From Hedera helix (taxonomy: Eukaryota; Streptophyta; Magnoliopsida; Apiales; Araliaceae), in NCBI GenBank assembly GCA_947179155.2, contig OX359267.1, positions 37,816,998-37,880,997 on the forward strand: a stretch of DNA of 64,000 nt, given 5' to 3'. The notes below the pieces were generated by a model. It was not told where the DNA came from. It worked only from the letters and a program-made list of their open reading frames with translations, and made no database searches. The translations under genes were made by a program, and so were the position numbers. Positions 1 through 10,533 of this stretch are shown in pieces. The number at the start of each line of letters is the position of its first letter. Position 1 is the first letter of the stretch.

Positions 1-555
1 TTTTTGTTGGAGTTGGTCATGAAACTTACATCGTAGTGACAAGCGGATGCGATGCACCTTTCATTGCATCCACAAAATTTTGTAATTTATACCCCAAGTT
101 CTGTGTATCACTAATAATTGTTAAAAGCAGAAAAGATAGATTTGTTTGCAGTGCGTGGAATTGTTTTTGTTAGTAGTTGATAGTCGGGGCTATGTTTTCA
201 ACTTAATAATGAAGAGCACTTTATGGATGTGAAAAGTTAACTGAAAGATGAATTTTTCCAGCTTCTAGGCTTCTTATTTAGATTTGGCCAGAATGAAACC
301 CCTATGTGAACCTAACCTTTCAGATGTCGTGCCAATACTTGCAAATTTATAGTAATGATTTTGGCTGGATGATTGTTACTATAACAATTGTTCTTTCTTT
401 TCAACTGAAATTATCATTGATGATTCAAAATGCGATCTAGAATGAGTAAGTTTGTTTGAAGACTATATTGCCTCTTTATTTTTTGAAGGGCTGTTTGGAA
501 TTTGGAAAACATCTGAAAACAAAATCCAATGTTTGGTAAGTAAAGAAAAGTGGAA
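1..555. other. Left flank, no gene seen
   Basis: This is AT-rich sequence with no credible coding exon on either strand. It ends at the target-site duplication of the Sirevirus. The EMB2654-like exons resume on the other side of that element, so this stretch may be intron or flank of that gene. That link is inference only. Confidence 0.5.
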
Positions 556-560
556 AGTAC
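556..560. repeat. Target-site duplication AGTAC (left)
   Basis: AGTAC directly abuts the left LTR. The same 5 bp follows the right LTR at 10263-10267. A perfect 5-bp duplication is expected for LTR-retrotransposon integration and fixes the element boundaries. Confidence 0.9.
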
Positions 561-586
561 TATAATTTTGTGTACGTGCACACCTA

Positions 587-606
587 GGGGGGGGGGGGGG
601 GGGGGG
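587..606. repeat. Poly-G run (20 bp) in the LTR
   Basis: Twenty consecutive G stand where the sister LTR has A plus a shorter G run (9040-9046). The run probably expanded by slippage after insertion. Sequencing or assembly error in a homopolymer is possible. Confidence 0.8.
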
Positions 607-935
607 TGAATAGGTGTCTAACCTAAAAGTGATCTGTAATGGCAAATTTTAATTTTTCTTGTTACAGGCTTAAAGCAGACAGATGATGACTGTAACTTTT
701 GGTGTCTGCTTTGGACTAAATTCTACTTTACTACTAATGCAGACATAATGAGCTATTGAAAGTCAGTGTCTGGATTAGTCTAAACCAATATGTTAAGGAT
801 ATCAGCAAAATGCTTTTGTGCAGTAGTTCAAAGGCAGAATAAGAATGTAATAAAGCCACACAAATGCAAATCACAAACACACGAATTTTTACGTGGTTCG
901 GCCCCTATCCACTAATCTAGTGGCCTAATCCACGT

Positions 936-955
936 CCAATACCAATTGGTATTGG
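936..955. promoter_or_regulatory. Perfect 20-bp palindrome in the 3' LTR
   Basis: CCAATACCAATTGGTATTGG is its own reverse complement and is unchanged in both LTRs (here and 9376-9395). Conserved palindromes are reported in Sirevirus LTRs, so a cis-acting role is plausible but inferred. Confidence 0.6.
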
Positions 956-1820
956 AGACTCTTTTTATTAAATAAGATTGTTCAATACAAAATATAAAAA
1001 CTCTCTGTTCAAAGAAGCTTTCTACTGAGATGGACATGACTGCCCCCTTGCACCACTGCAACCTCTCTCGCCACTGAGACTTTTGCACCTCTGCAACCTT
1101 GAAAGCTTTTCTATGAACAAACCCTATCTATTGCTAGATAGACCAAGCCAAACCCGGCTTACACTCAGGATAAGATATTACAATATATGCTTAATTTCCA
1201 GCCAAAAAGAAAATGGAAAACAACACAATGATTAGCTGGTTATATGCTTTGATGTAGCATATAACTTAGTACATTACGATAGATGTTTGCCTTGCAGTTC
1301 TCTGTTTTCTTTGTCGTGAAGGAGATAGTATATATAACAAAGAGATCAAACGGCTAGAAAAAGAGTTGTTAGAGTTGTTAGCATAAGACACTTTGACCAG
1401 TTGGAAAATCCCAAGATTTTAGCAATATAATATCATCCAACAGTTGATAAAATCAATTCCATAACAGCTATTAAAAATATATGTTAACCCAACTAAACTA
1501 AATAGCTGATTTAAAGGAAATAGATAGACTAATTTAAAACCCAGCAGACTGCTTGACTAGAATAGATTCCTTGATAGACTCCTATTTGAATAAGTTACTT
1601 TGAATTTTAAATAGGACATATATTAAGAAAAACTTTCCTGCAACAACACAACAAATTGCAATCTTATTAATTCAAGCTACTGGACTAGTAACCCAACTCG
1701 GGACACCAATAATATGATATATATTAAAACCAGCCCAAGCAATTCAAATTAAATCTATTAATCTTAACACAAACCCAAATAAATTGTCATCATTAAAATC
1801 ACAAAATATATAAACCAACA

Positions 1821-2140
1821 TTCTCCCCATTTTTGATGATGACAATATATTATATGTTTTAACTAACATACTCCCCCTAACTATATGGCTCCCCCTAAAT
1901 TTATGCCACATAATCAACTGTTATGCAAATAAATATATCATGCAATATAACATAACAAATAAGATCGTCATTCTTAACTACAAACCAAAAATAACATTTA
2001 ACTAATTCAAATTCAAATCCCAAACCTAATAATAATCAGTCAATAGTTATAAACCCAATTAAAACCCAAAGACTTGAAATGATGATGATGTGATGTGCTA
2101 AAATATATACCCACTTCTCCCCCTTTGACATCATCAAAAA
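1821..2140 (-). promoter_or_regulatory. Array of polypurine tracts before the 3' LTR
   Basis: On the minus strand, a purine-rich tract directly abuts the 3' LTR (1821-1834, AAAAATGGGGAGAA). Similar AGGGGGAG tracts lie at 1871-1878, 1889-1896 and 2115-2125. The last sits just after the env-like stop beside a TTTTTTGATGATGTC motif. Multiple polypurine tracts are a Sirevirus hallmark; the LTR-proximal one should prime plus-strand DNA synthesis. Confidence 0.75.
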
Positions 2141-2142
2141 AA

Positions 2143-3468
2143 TCATTTAGCTTCAGCTGGACGAACACAGTCTTCAACTTTCTTGTCAAGGTCCTTCAGC
2201 TTAACATCTAACGAATCATGACGAGCAACCAATGCTTCAACTGTATTGGACACAAAAGTCACCTTGTCGGATAAGAATTGGATTGAGTTTGAGAGAGAGG
2301 TGAACATAGTATCAACCTTTTTACCCATATCTTGAACTAGTTGAAAGAAAGCAGAATGTGGAGGACCAGTAGGAAGTACAGGAATAGAAGAAGTAGGAAT
2401 AGAAGGAGAATCCTCTAAATCCCAAGATAACACACCATAAGCATTGACTTTTAACTTGGACTTATGAAGAGTAGCTTCATCAATCACATCAGAGAGTTGA
2501 ACCACTTTCTCATTTTCAAAAGAAATTTTAAAATGTTCCAAATTTTTTGTGATAAACCCTCCATAGGGAAAACATTTTGTTTTATTTGTGAGGCAACTCT
2601 CCATGTGTTTGATCATAAACAATGCAAAGTTAAATTTAGTACCAGACAAAATTAAGGTTGAGAGAATTAGATCCTGATATGTCATGTCAGATATGTCACC
2701 AGTTCGGGGAACTAAATTGGCGCGAAGAATTTTTTGAATGACACTATTAATGGGAGAGGTTTCAACCACTGTAGGTAACTCAATAAATTCAGTATCAAAA
2801 GAATTTTTCACAATATTTATCTGATCAAGAATACTTAACTGTTCAAACTCATATGAACCTTTAAGAGTGAATGGACATATACCAGAATAGGGGATTTTAA
2901 ACACAGAACTCAACAGCACAGAATCAATAGAGAGAGTCTAGTCTTGCACAAAAGTAGTTAATGTATCTGACTTAGTGGACATATTCCCAAAGAATTGCTT
3001 GAGTAAGATTGGATAAACAACATTTGAAGGATAGAGCATAGTCCCCAAACCAACATTATCAAATATAGCAGAAATCCCAATTTGATGAAATAAAACGGGA
3101 TCAACAAATTTTCCATGGACAAATTTTTTGTGTATCATGAATTTTTTAAATCGATTTTCAAATTTGGGAGAGCGAAAAGATAGAGTAGTACCAAGAGGCT
3201 TAGGGTCCACAGAAGAAGATTCAGGAATACTCATAGAAGGAAAGGTTGCCTCTTTTGAAGATTTACGTTTTTGGATTTTCGAAGAAGAAACCCCCAAATT
3301 TTTAGCCACTTTTTTCTGTTTTTGGGTCAGATGCCGATTCGTCCGTGTAGTCGCTGCCGTGCCATCGTCTTGAGCCCCTGGCGTGTTTTCTTTCCGGCGA
3401 GCGGCTAATTCTCGTCTAGTGATGATGACGTGTCCTCCTCTTGTTTTGACCATGGAAGAGAAAGACAA
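2143..3468 (-). pseudogene. Sirevirus env-like ORF with one in-frame TAG
   Basis: A single reading frame runs from ATG 3468 (or the second ATG at 3453, MVKTRGG) to TGA 2143-2145. It is interrupted only by TAG at 2938-2940 and remains open on both sides. The N-terminal part is basic and Ser-rich. The middle has aromatic/aliphatic blocks such as LILSGTKFNFALFMIKHMES, resembling plant envelope-like or 'putative plant transposon' domains. The last ~70 residues are heptad-rich and probably form a coiled coil. No clear signal peptide or transmembrane helix is visible. In SIRE1 a comparable protein is made by stop-codon readthrough, but at the pol/env junction and with a CARYYA context. Here the TAG is internal and followed by ACTCTC, so decay is the simpler reading. 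Confidence 0.72.
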
Positions 3469-3694
3469 GTAGAAACCCTAGGTTTCGTGTGGTGAAGGTG
3501 AGCCGAGAAAGTGAGATAAGAGAAGAAAAACAATTAGATAGAAAGAGAGAGAAAGCCGAATGGTAAAAGAGAGAAAAAGAAAGAAAAACAAAACAGAGAT
3601 GAGGAGGAAGATGAAGAGTTTCAGTAGGAAAAGGAAAAGAAATACTAAAAAAATTTATTCTATTCCCGCTTAAAAATAATGTACAAAATTTCAA

Positions 3695-3943
3695 CTGAAC
3701 CCTTTAATACCAAAATTGCCCTAATTCAATTATATCAGATGGCCCAGTTACATATAGTTAAACCAAAATCATAAACTATTCACATAATATTTTTCAAGAT
3801 GAGCAACTAAATTATATGATGAATATTTAATACGAATATTAATTTTATTTATTTTTTTATTATTATTATTTTTAAATAAATTAATGCATAAACAATAAAA
3901 TGATTAGTATAATAACCACATTCAATAATTATTCTAAAAAGTA
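3695..3943. other. Spacer between pol and env-like ORF
   Basis: This AT-rich non-coding stretch lies inside the Sirevirus between the pol stop (3944-3946) and the env-like start region. No motif is recognised. Confidence 0.5.
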
Positions 3944-6900
3944 TTAGGCACAGACAGTCATACCTAGTTCCCTTCTCAAGGTACATAAACGTTCTTCACT
4001 CAGAGGTTTTGTAAAATTGTCAGCCAATTGATGTTCAGTAGGGACAAATACTAATTTAATTAACCCTTTAGCAACATTATCTCTCAAAAAATGATGTCTC
4101 ACTTCAATATGTTTGGTACGAGAATGAAGTACAGGATTTTTAGATATATCAATAGCACTAGCATTGTCACACATAATAGGCACATTTTCACATATCATAT
4201 TAAAATCATGTAAGGTTTGTATCATCCACAAAATTTGTGAACAACAACTACCCGCAACCAGATATTCACCTTCCGTAGTGGACAATGCAACTGATGTCTG
4301 TTTCTTACTGTGCCAAGCCACAAGACTTTGACCTAAAAATTCACAAGCTCCACTTGTGTTTTTTCTATCAATTTGGCAACCTGCATAATCTGCATCTGAG
4401 TATCCAATGAGTTCAAAGCTTGAAGATACAGGATAGCATAATACAAAATTAATTGTACCAGATAAATATTTTAATATTCTTTTTACCGCATTAAAGTGAG
4501 ATTCTTTCGGTTGAGCTTGAAATCTAGCACATAAACATACACTATACATAATATCTGGCCTTGATGCTATTAAATAAAGTAAACAACCAATCATACCTCG
4601 ATACATTGTTATCTCAACATCTTTACTTGTAGCATCAGTTGTTAACTTGATAGTTGTACTCATTGGGGTTGCCTTCGGTTTGGTATTTTCAAAACCAAAT
4701 CTCTTCAATAACTCCTTTACATACTTCGTTTGATGAATGTGAATCCCTTCATTGGATTGTTTGATTTGAAGCCCCAAGAAATAATTTAACTCACCCATAA
4801 GACTCATATCGAATTCGTTATGCATGCATTGAGAAAACCACTCGCACAAAGAGTTAGTAGTAGCTCCAAAAATTATATCATCAACATAGATTTGAACAAT
4901 CAATAAATCCTTATTTTTGGTTTTAATAAATAGGGTAGAGTCAATTTTTCCACGTTTAAAACCATTGTCTAACAAAAACTTGCTTAACCTTTCATACCAA
5001 GCTCTTGGAGCTTGTTTTAATCCATACAAGGCCTTCTTTAATTTAAAAACGTAATGTGGATATTTTTCATGTTCAAATCCAGGTGGTTGCTTAACATACA
5101 CTTCTTCATTTAAATAACTATTTAAAAATGCACTTTTCACATCCATTTGATATAATTTAAATTGTCTATAGCATGCATAGGCTAATAAGATTCTTATTGC
5201 CTCCATCCTTGCAACAGGGGCAAAGGTTTCTTCATAATCTATATCTTCCTGTTGATTATAACCTTGAGCTACCAATCTAGCTTTGTTTCTAGTAATTATG
5301 CCATTTTCATCAAGTTTATTTTTAAACACCCATTTTGTACCAATTATAGAAACATCTTTAGGAGGTTTAATAAGTTCCCATACCTAACATCTTTCGAATT
5401 GGTTTAACTCTTCTTGCATAGCAATAGACCAATTCTCATCTTGAATTGCTTCCTTGGCATTCTTAGGTTCTATTTGTGAAAGAAAAGCTGAAAATGCGCA
5501 ATAATTCCTTGTTTTCCTTCTTGTGTTCATCCAAGTGTTGGGATCACCAATGATCAGATTTGGAGGATGATTTCTTACAGTTTTGGATGATCTAGGAAGT
5601 CTGGCCGTGGTCATTTCCTCTTCAGGATCAGACTCTGGTATATTGAAATTAGCATCTGAATGTTCATCTGGTCTGTCTTCTAAAGTAGACGGTTCGTTCT
5701 GTCTGGATTTAGGAGTCTGTAGATTTGAGTTTTCTTCTAAAACAGACGGATCGGGCTGTCTGATTTCATTTTCTTGTTCGTCTGATTTTTCTTCTAATGC
5801 AGACGGTTTAACTTGTCTGATTTGAGTTGTTTGGGTTCCACGATTTAGATTATCATTTCCTGTACAATCCTCATTTTCTTCCTTTGACAAAGCATGGTTA
5901 GACTCATCAAATATTACATGCACAGACTCTTCAACTTTTAATTTATCCAAATTATAAATTCTATATGCCTTACTGTGCATTGAGTAACCAAGAAAAATAG
6001 ATTTAGTTGATTTAGCATCAAATTTACCCGGATTACCATAAATATTTAAAACAAAACATTTAGCACCAAACACTTTAAAATAACTAATATTAGGAATTTT
6101 ATTGTTTAGTAACTCATATGGTGTTTTTAACAAAATAGGTCTAAGTAGTACTCTATTTAAAACATAACATGCAGTACTTACAGCCTCTGCCCAAAATTTC
6201 TTAGGCAGCTTACTCTCTTGAAGTAGAGTTCTTGCAGTTTCTTGGATAATACGATTTTTACGTTCCACCACACCATTTTGTTGTGGTGTTCTTGGTGCAG
6301 AAAATTCATGTGTAACACCATTCTCACTGCAGTATGGTATAAAGTCTTTTCCAAATTCACCACCGTGGTCATTCCTTACACCAATTAGCTTGAGGTTGTG
6401 TTTTGTTTCAAGATTTTTTATAAGCTTTTCAAATTCTGCAAAAGCTTGATATTTAGTTTTCAAAAATAATACCCATGTAAATCTTGAAAAATCATCAACA
6501 ATAACAAAAACATAATTATTATTTCCTAAGCTAGCTTATCTCTCGGGTCCAAATAAATCAAGATGCAATAATTGAAGAGGTAAGGATGTTGATACCTGAT
6601 TTTTGCTTATAAAAGAATTTCTTGCTTGCTTACCTAAGTGACATGCATTACAAATACCTATCTTTTCATATTTCAGCTTTGGTAGACCTTTAACAAGATT
6701 CTTTGCAACCAATTTGTTAATCAACTCCATATGTACATGCCCCAACCTTCTATGCCATAGAATTGTTTGATCTTGAATAGTAGCTAAGCATATATCTTCA
6801 TTTTGATTTTCAAAATTGATTGTATATATGTTACGTTCCCTGTTAGCTACTAGAGGAACATTTTGTGAGGCATGGATAATAGTACATTTATCTTTATCAA

Positions 6901-7174
6901 AAATTACTTTATGACCACTATCCATTAGTTGACTTACACTAATTAAATTATATTTTAATCCTTCAACATGTTGGACATTATCAATAAAAACCTTACCATT
7001 TCCAACTTTACCTTTACCGATGATTTGACATGTGGTGTCATCTCCAAAAGTAACCGTTTCTCCTTTCTTTGCAATAAGTAATGTGAATTTATTTTTATCA
7101 CCTGTCATGCGTCTAGAACACCCACTATCTAGTACTCATTTATGTGACGACACTTTAGCTTTTAAGCATACCTA
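3944..7174 (-). pseudogene. pol: Copia pol (protease, integrase, RT, RNase H), broken
   Basis: One frame runs from about 7171 to TAA at 3944. It starts with the aspartic protease site DSGCSRR (7109-7129). The GAG-pre-integrase zinc region follows (HRRLGHVHMELINK and CNACHLGKQ). The integrase core has VDDFS, NDHGGEF and a later conserved E in QNGVVERKNR. Reverse transcriptase carries YVDD (YVDDIIFG), and Ty1-type RNase H begins at SDADYAG. In-frame stops are TGA 7136-7138 (where the family has Trp just before the protease site), TAA 6536-6538 and TAG 5384-5386, so no full polyprotein can be made. The 461-codon RT/RNase H block (5329-3944) is uninterrupted. Confidence 0.92.
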
Positions 7175-7191
7175 CAAAACAAAGAAGTAGC

Positions 7192-8952
7192 TTATCGTTT
7201 TGGTACCCAAACCTGTTTGGGTCCGATTTTGTTAGTAGCATTTAATTCATTTTTCCTTACCCAAATTTGTTTTATTTTTATTTTATTGCAGTTTGTATCT
7301 AAATGTCCTTTTAAACCACAATTTTTGCAAGTAACAAAAGGTGAACAATAGAGGGACTTATTTCGAGGTTTATTATTTATTACTCTTAGTTTATTAGTTG
7401 TGCTTTTTAAGTTTTTTACAGGATTGTATCCAATTCCTTGTTTATCTAGGCTTGACCTTTGAGCGCCTAACATTATATTTAAATTTTCTTCTCCTTGAAC
7501 AAATTTTGAAAGATCCCTTTTTAAAGAGACTATTTCTTCCTCATTATTATTTTGCATGTTTACTATTTTTCCATCATTAAAAGCGTCAATACATGCATCT
7601 CTCATTTTTAAACTTTCTTTTAAATTATCATTTTCCTTCTTAATATCATTGTATTATTCATTTAACTTGTTTGCACGATTATATAGAATTTTATTATAGT
7701 TATCTAGATAATCAATTTTAGCATTTAGCTTAGATACTTCACTAGATGAACATTCTTTAACTATTTCTTATTTTTCCTCAATTAAGGTTTCTACTTCCTT
7801 CATTAAATCATTTATCTAGTTTTTTAAATGAGCATTTTTCTCTTTTATATGAATATTTTCATTCTTTAACACAAGATAATCAAAAATAGTAATATCTCCA
7901 AGTTCAGAATTTACCTCGGATGATTTCTCATTGCTTAATCCTGTGAAACATAGTTGAGCAGTTTCATCGTCTTGATCTTCATGATTGGATTCATCGTCAC
8001 TCCATGTCATCAATGCTTTTCCTTTTGAAACGTTTGCTTTGTTATTTCTTTTCAGTTGAAAGCAATCTCTTTTAAAATGACCAGGCCTTCCACATTCAAA
8101 ACATGTATCCACTTGTGGTTTTTGCTTGAAATCTTTTTTGTTGTTGAATGTTTTGCCTTGGAACTTTGACTTGTTCTTCTTTTTAATCAGCTCTCTCAAT
8201 TTTCGAGTCATCATGGCTATTTCCTCATCGGAGTCTTCACCATCCCCTTCCATGTAACTTTCAGCTTGTAATGCTAAAGTCTTTCTTTTAGGTCCCTCAT
8301 CTTCTTCATCACACCTTCTTAGTTGATTTTTAAATTCTTCAAGTTCTCCAAATAAAGTGAGAGTATCTATAGTACTGAATGTTGTTGAGTCTTGAAGTGT
8401 AGTAACCTTTGGTGCAAACCATTTAGGTATGACTCTAAGAAGCTTTCTGTTTATTTCCCTCTGATCAATTTTTCGACCAAGCATGCTTAGTGAGTTCATT
8501 AGAGTGAGGAACCTTGCTTGAACTTCTTTGATTGTTTCATTCTTTTCTAACTTGAAAATCTCATATTCTTGCATCAACATGCTTAGCTTGACTTCCTTCA
8601 CCTTAGTTGTTCCCTCATGGCTCATGATGATTGTATCCCAAATTTCTTTTGCCGTATTACATGCAGAGACCTTGTCGATTTCAGCTTGAACCATACCATT
8701 CAGCAGCGTATTCATGACTTTTGAATCATAGGATACCATATACGATACATTTGTATCCATTTCCATGAGAGTCTTAGGTCTGCCATCATAATGCCTCGGG
8801 ATAACAGGTCCATTTTCAACTACCCACCATTCCCATGGGTCCCTGTTGAGATATATCTTCATTCTGAATTTTCAGAAGTTGAAGTTCTCGCTCCCGAGCA
8901 ACAGAGGCGGCCTGCTAGTGGACTGCTCTTTTTGAAAATTGTGGTGTTCCAT
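7192..8952 (-). pseudogene. gag: Copia gag (nucleocapsid polyprotein), broken
   Basis: The frame from ATG 8952 carries the family-typical start region, then a TGA at 8872-8874, a 348-codon open block from 8862, and stops at TAG 7816-7818, TAA 7768-7770 and TAA 7654-7656. It ends at TAA 7192-7194. A UBN2/gag-type capsid region is followed by a CCHC zinc knuckle, CFECGRPGHFKRDC, near 8105-8065. A Lys/Glu-rich probable coiled coil comes next, then a second zinc knuckle (CKNCGLKGHLDTNC) near 7330-7290. Capsid and nucleocapsid would package the element RNA in cytoplasmic particles. Pol continues in a different frame beyond 7192, so a frameshift also separates the two. Confidence 0.88.
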
Positions 8953-8998
8953 AGGATCTTGCCCTACGATCTGCAAAGATCAATATTAGTAGAGCCTC

Positions 8999-9010
8999 GC
9001 TCTGATACCA
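8999..9010 (-). promoter_or_regulatory. Primer binding site (tRNA-iMet)
   Basis: On the minus strand this reads TGGTATCAGAGC, complementary to the 3' end of initiator tRNA-Met. It lies 2 bp inside the 5' LTR. It is the standard primer site of plant Copia elements and fixes element orientation. Confidence 0.93.
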
Positions 9011-9012
9011 AA

Positions 9013-10262
9013 TGTAATTTCGTGTACGTGCACACCTAGAGGGGGGTGAATAGGTGTCTAACCTAAAAGTGATCTGTAATGGCAAATTTTAATTTTCCTT
9101 GTTACAGGCTTAAAGCAGACAGTTGATGACTGTAACTTTTGGTGTCTGCTTTAGACTAAATTCTACTTTACTATTAATGCAGACAGAATGAGCTATTGAA
9201 AGTCAGTGTCTGGATTAATATGAACCAGTATGTTAAGGATATCAGCAAAATACTTTTGTGCAGCAGTTCAAAGGCAGAATAAGAATGTAATAAAGCCACA
9301 CAAATGCAAATCACAAACACACGAATTTTTACGTGGTTCGGCCCCTATCCACTAATCTAGTGGCCTAATCCACGTCCAATACCAATTGGTATTGGAGACT
9401 CTTTTTATTAAATAAGATTGTTCAATACAAAATATAAAAACTCTCTGTTCAAAGAAGTTTTCTACTGAGATGGACACGACTGCCCCTTTGCACCACTGCA
9501 ACCTCTCTCGCCACTGAGACTTTTGCACCTCTGCAACCTTGAAAGCTTTTCTATGAACAAACCCTATCTACTGCTAGATAGACCAAGCCAAACCCGACTT
9601 ACACTCAGGATAAGATATTACAATATATGCTTAATTTCCAGCCAAAAAGAAAATGGAAAACAACACAATGATCAGCTGGTTATATGCTTTGATGTAGCAC
9701 TCAATTAACTTAGTATATCACGATAGATGTTTGCCTTGCAGTTCTCTGTTTTCTTTGTCGTGAAGGAGATAGTATATATAACAAAGAGATCAAACGGCTA
9801 GAAAAAGAGTTGTTAGAGCTATAACAAGACACTTTGACCAGTTGGAAAATCCCAAGATTTTAACAATATAATATCATCCAACAGTTGATAAAATCAATTC
9901 CATAACAGTTATTAAAAATATATGTTAACCTAACTAAACTAAACAGCTGATTTAAAGGAAATAGATAGACCAATTTAAAACCCAGCAGACTGCTTGACCA
10001 GAATAGATTCCTTGATAGACTCCTATTTGAATAAGTTACTTTGAATTTTAAATAGGACATATATTAAGAAAAACTTTCCTGCAACAACACAACAAATTGC
10101 AATCTTATTAATTCAAGCTACGGGACTAGTAACCCAACTTGGGCACACCAATAATATGATATATATTAAAACCAGCCCAAGCAATTCAAATTAAATCTAT
10201 TAATCTTAACACAAACCCAAATAAATTGTCATCATTAAAATCACAAAATATATAAACCAACA
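9013..10262 (-). repeat. 5' LTR of the Sirevirus
   Basis: On the plus strand it begins TGTAATTTCGTG and ends AACCAACA, matching 561-1820. A TATATATAC box on the minus strand at about 9772-9780 (1328-1337 in the other LTR) is a candidate core promoter. It would give a U3 of roughly 490 bp and a long R-U5. The palindrome at 9376-9395 lies downstream of it. Confidence 0.9.
9376..9395. promoter_or_regulatory. Perfect 20-bp palindrome in the 5' LTR
   Basis: It is identical to 936-955. A second hairpin-capable motif, CCACTA-ATC-TAGTGG, lies about 15 bp away. Both would be in the transcribed leader if the TATA assignment is right. Confidence 0.55.
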
Positions 10263-10267
10263 AGTAC
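10263..10267. repeat. Target-site duplication AGTAC (right)
   Basis: This is the partner of 556-560, perfectly matched. Confidence 0.9.
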
Positions 10268-10533
10268 TACTTATTTTCAAAAGTTAAGATAAATCACAAC
10301 AATTATAAATTTAAAAACTTCTCATATTGACTATGAAAAATCAAACTTGATCGTATTTTTTGGAAGAAAAGGCAACAAGAGTTTGGTGTAAGAGAAGTAT
10401 ATACAAGTTTTCATATACTCCCTCCATTCCATATTATTTGATCATTTATATAGTACCACCGGTAAGAACTTTTTATAATTGTTCAGACACTGACATAAAG
10501 AATTACATTTGAGTTGATAAATTTATATTACAG

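Larger units (their letters stand above)
561..1820 (-). repeat. 3' LTR of the Sirevirus
   Basis: It aligns over its length with 9013-10262. On the plus strand it begins TATAATTTT, where the other LTR begins TGTAATTT, so the terminal TG has mutated. It ends CCAACA. Differences include a run of 20 G at 587-606 (A followed by six G in the other copy) and a small rearrangement near 1372-1385. It contains a perfect palindrome at 936-955. Confidence 0.9.
561..10262 (-). mobile_element. Complete Copia LTR retrotransposon, Sirevirus type
   Basis: The element is about 9.7 kb and lies on the minus strand. The order is 5' LTR (9013-10262), primer binding site, gag, protease, integrase, reverse transcriptase/RNase H, env-like ORF, polypurine tracts, 3' LTR (561-1820). 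Integrase before reverse transcriptase marks Copia. The env-like ORF after pol with a C-terminal coiled coil, and repeated polypurine tracts before the 3' LTR, mark the Sirevirus (SIRE1-like) lineage. The LTRs differ at roughly 3% of positions by eye, so the insertion is old enough to have decayed. Many in-frame stops make it non-autonomous. Confidence 0.93.

Noticed and set aside
10419..10450. Stowaway terminus CTCCCTCCATTCCATATT
   Set aside because: Only one end is visible and no inverted partner was found nearby, so no element is called.
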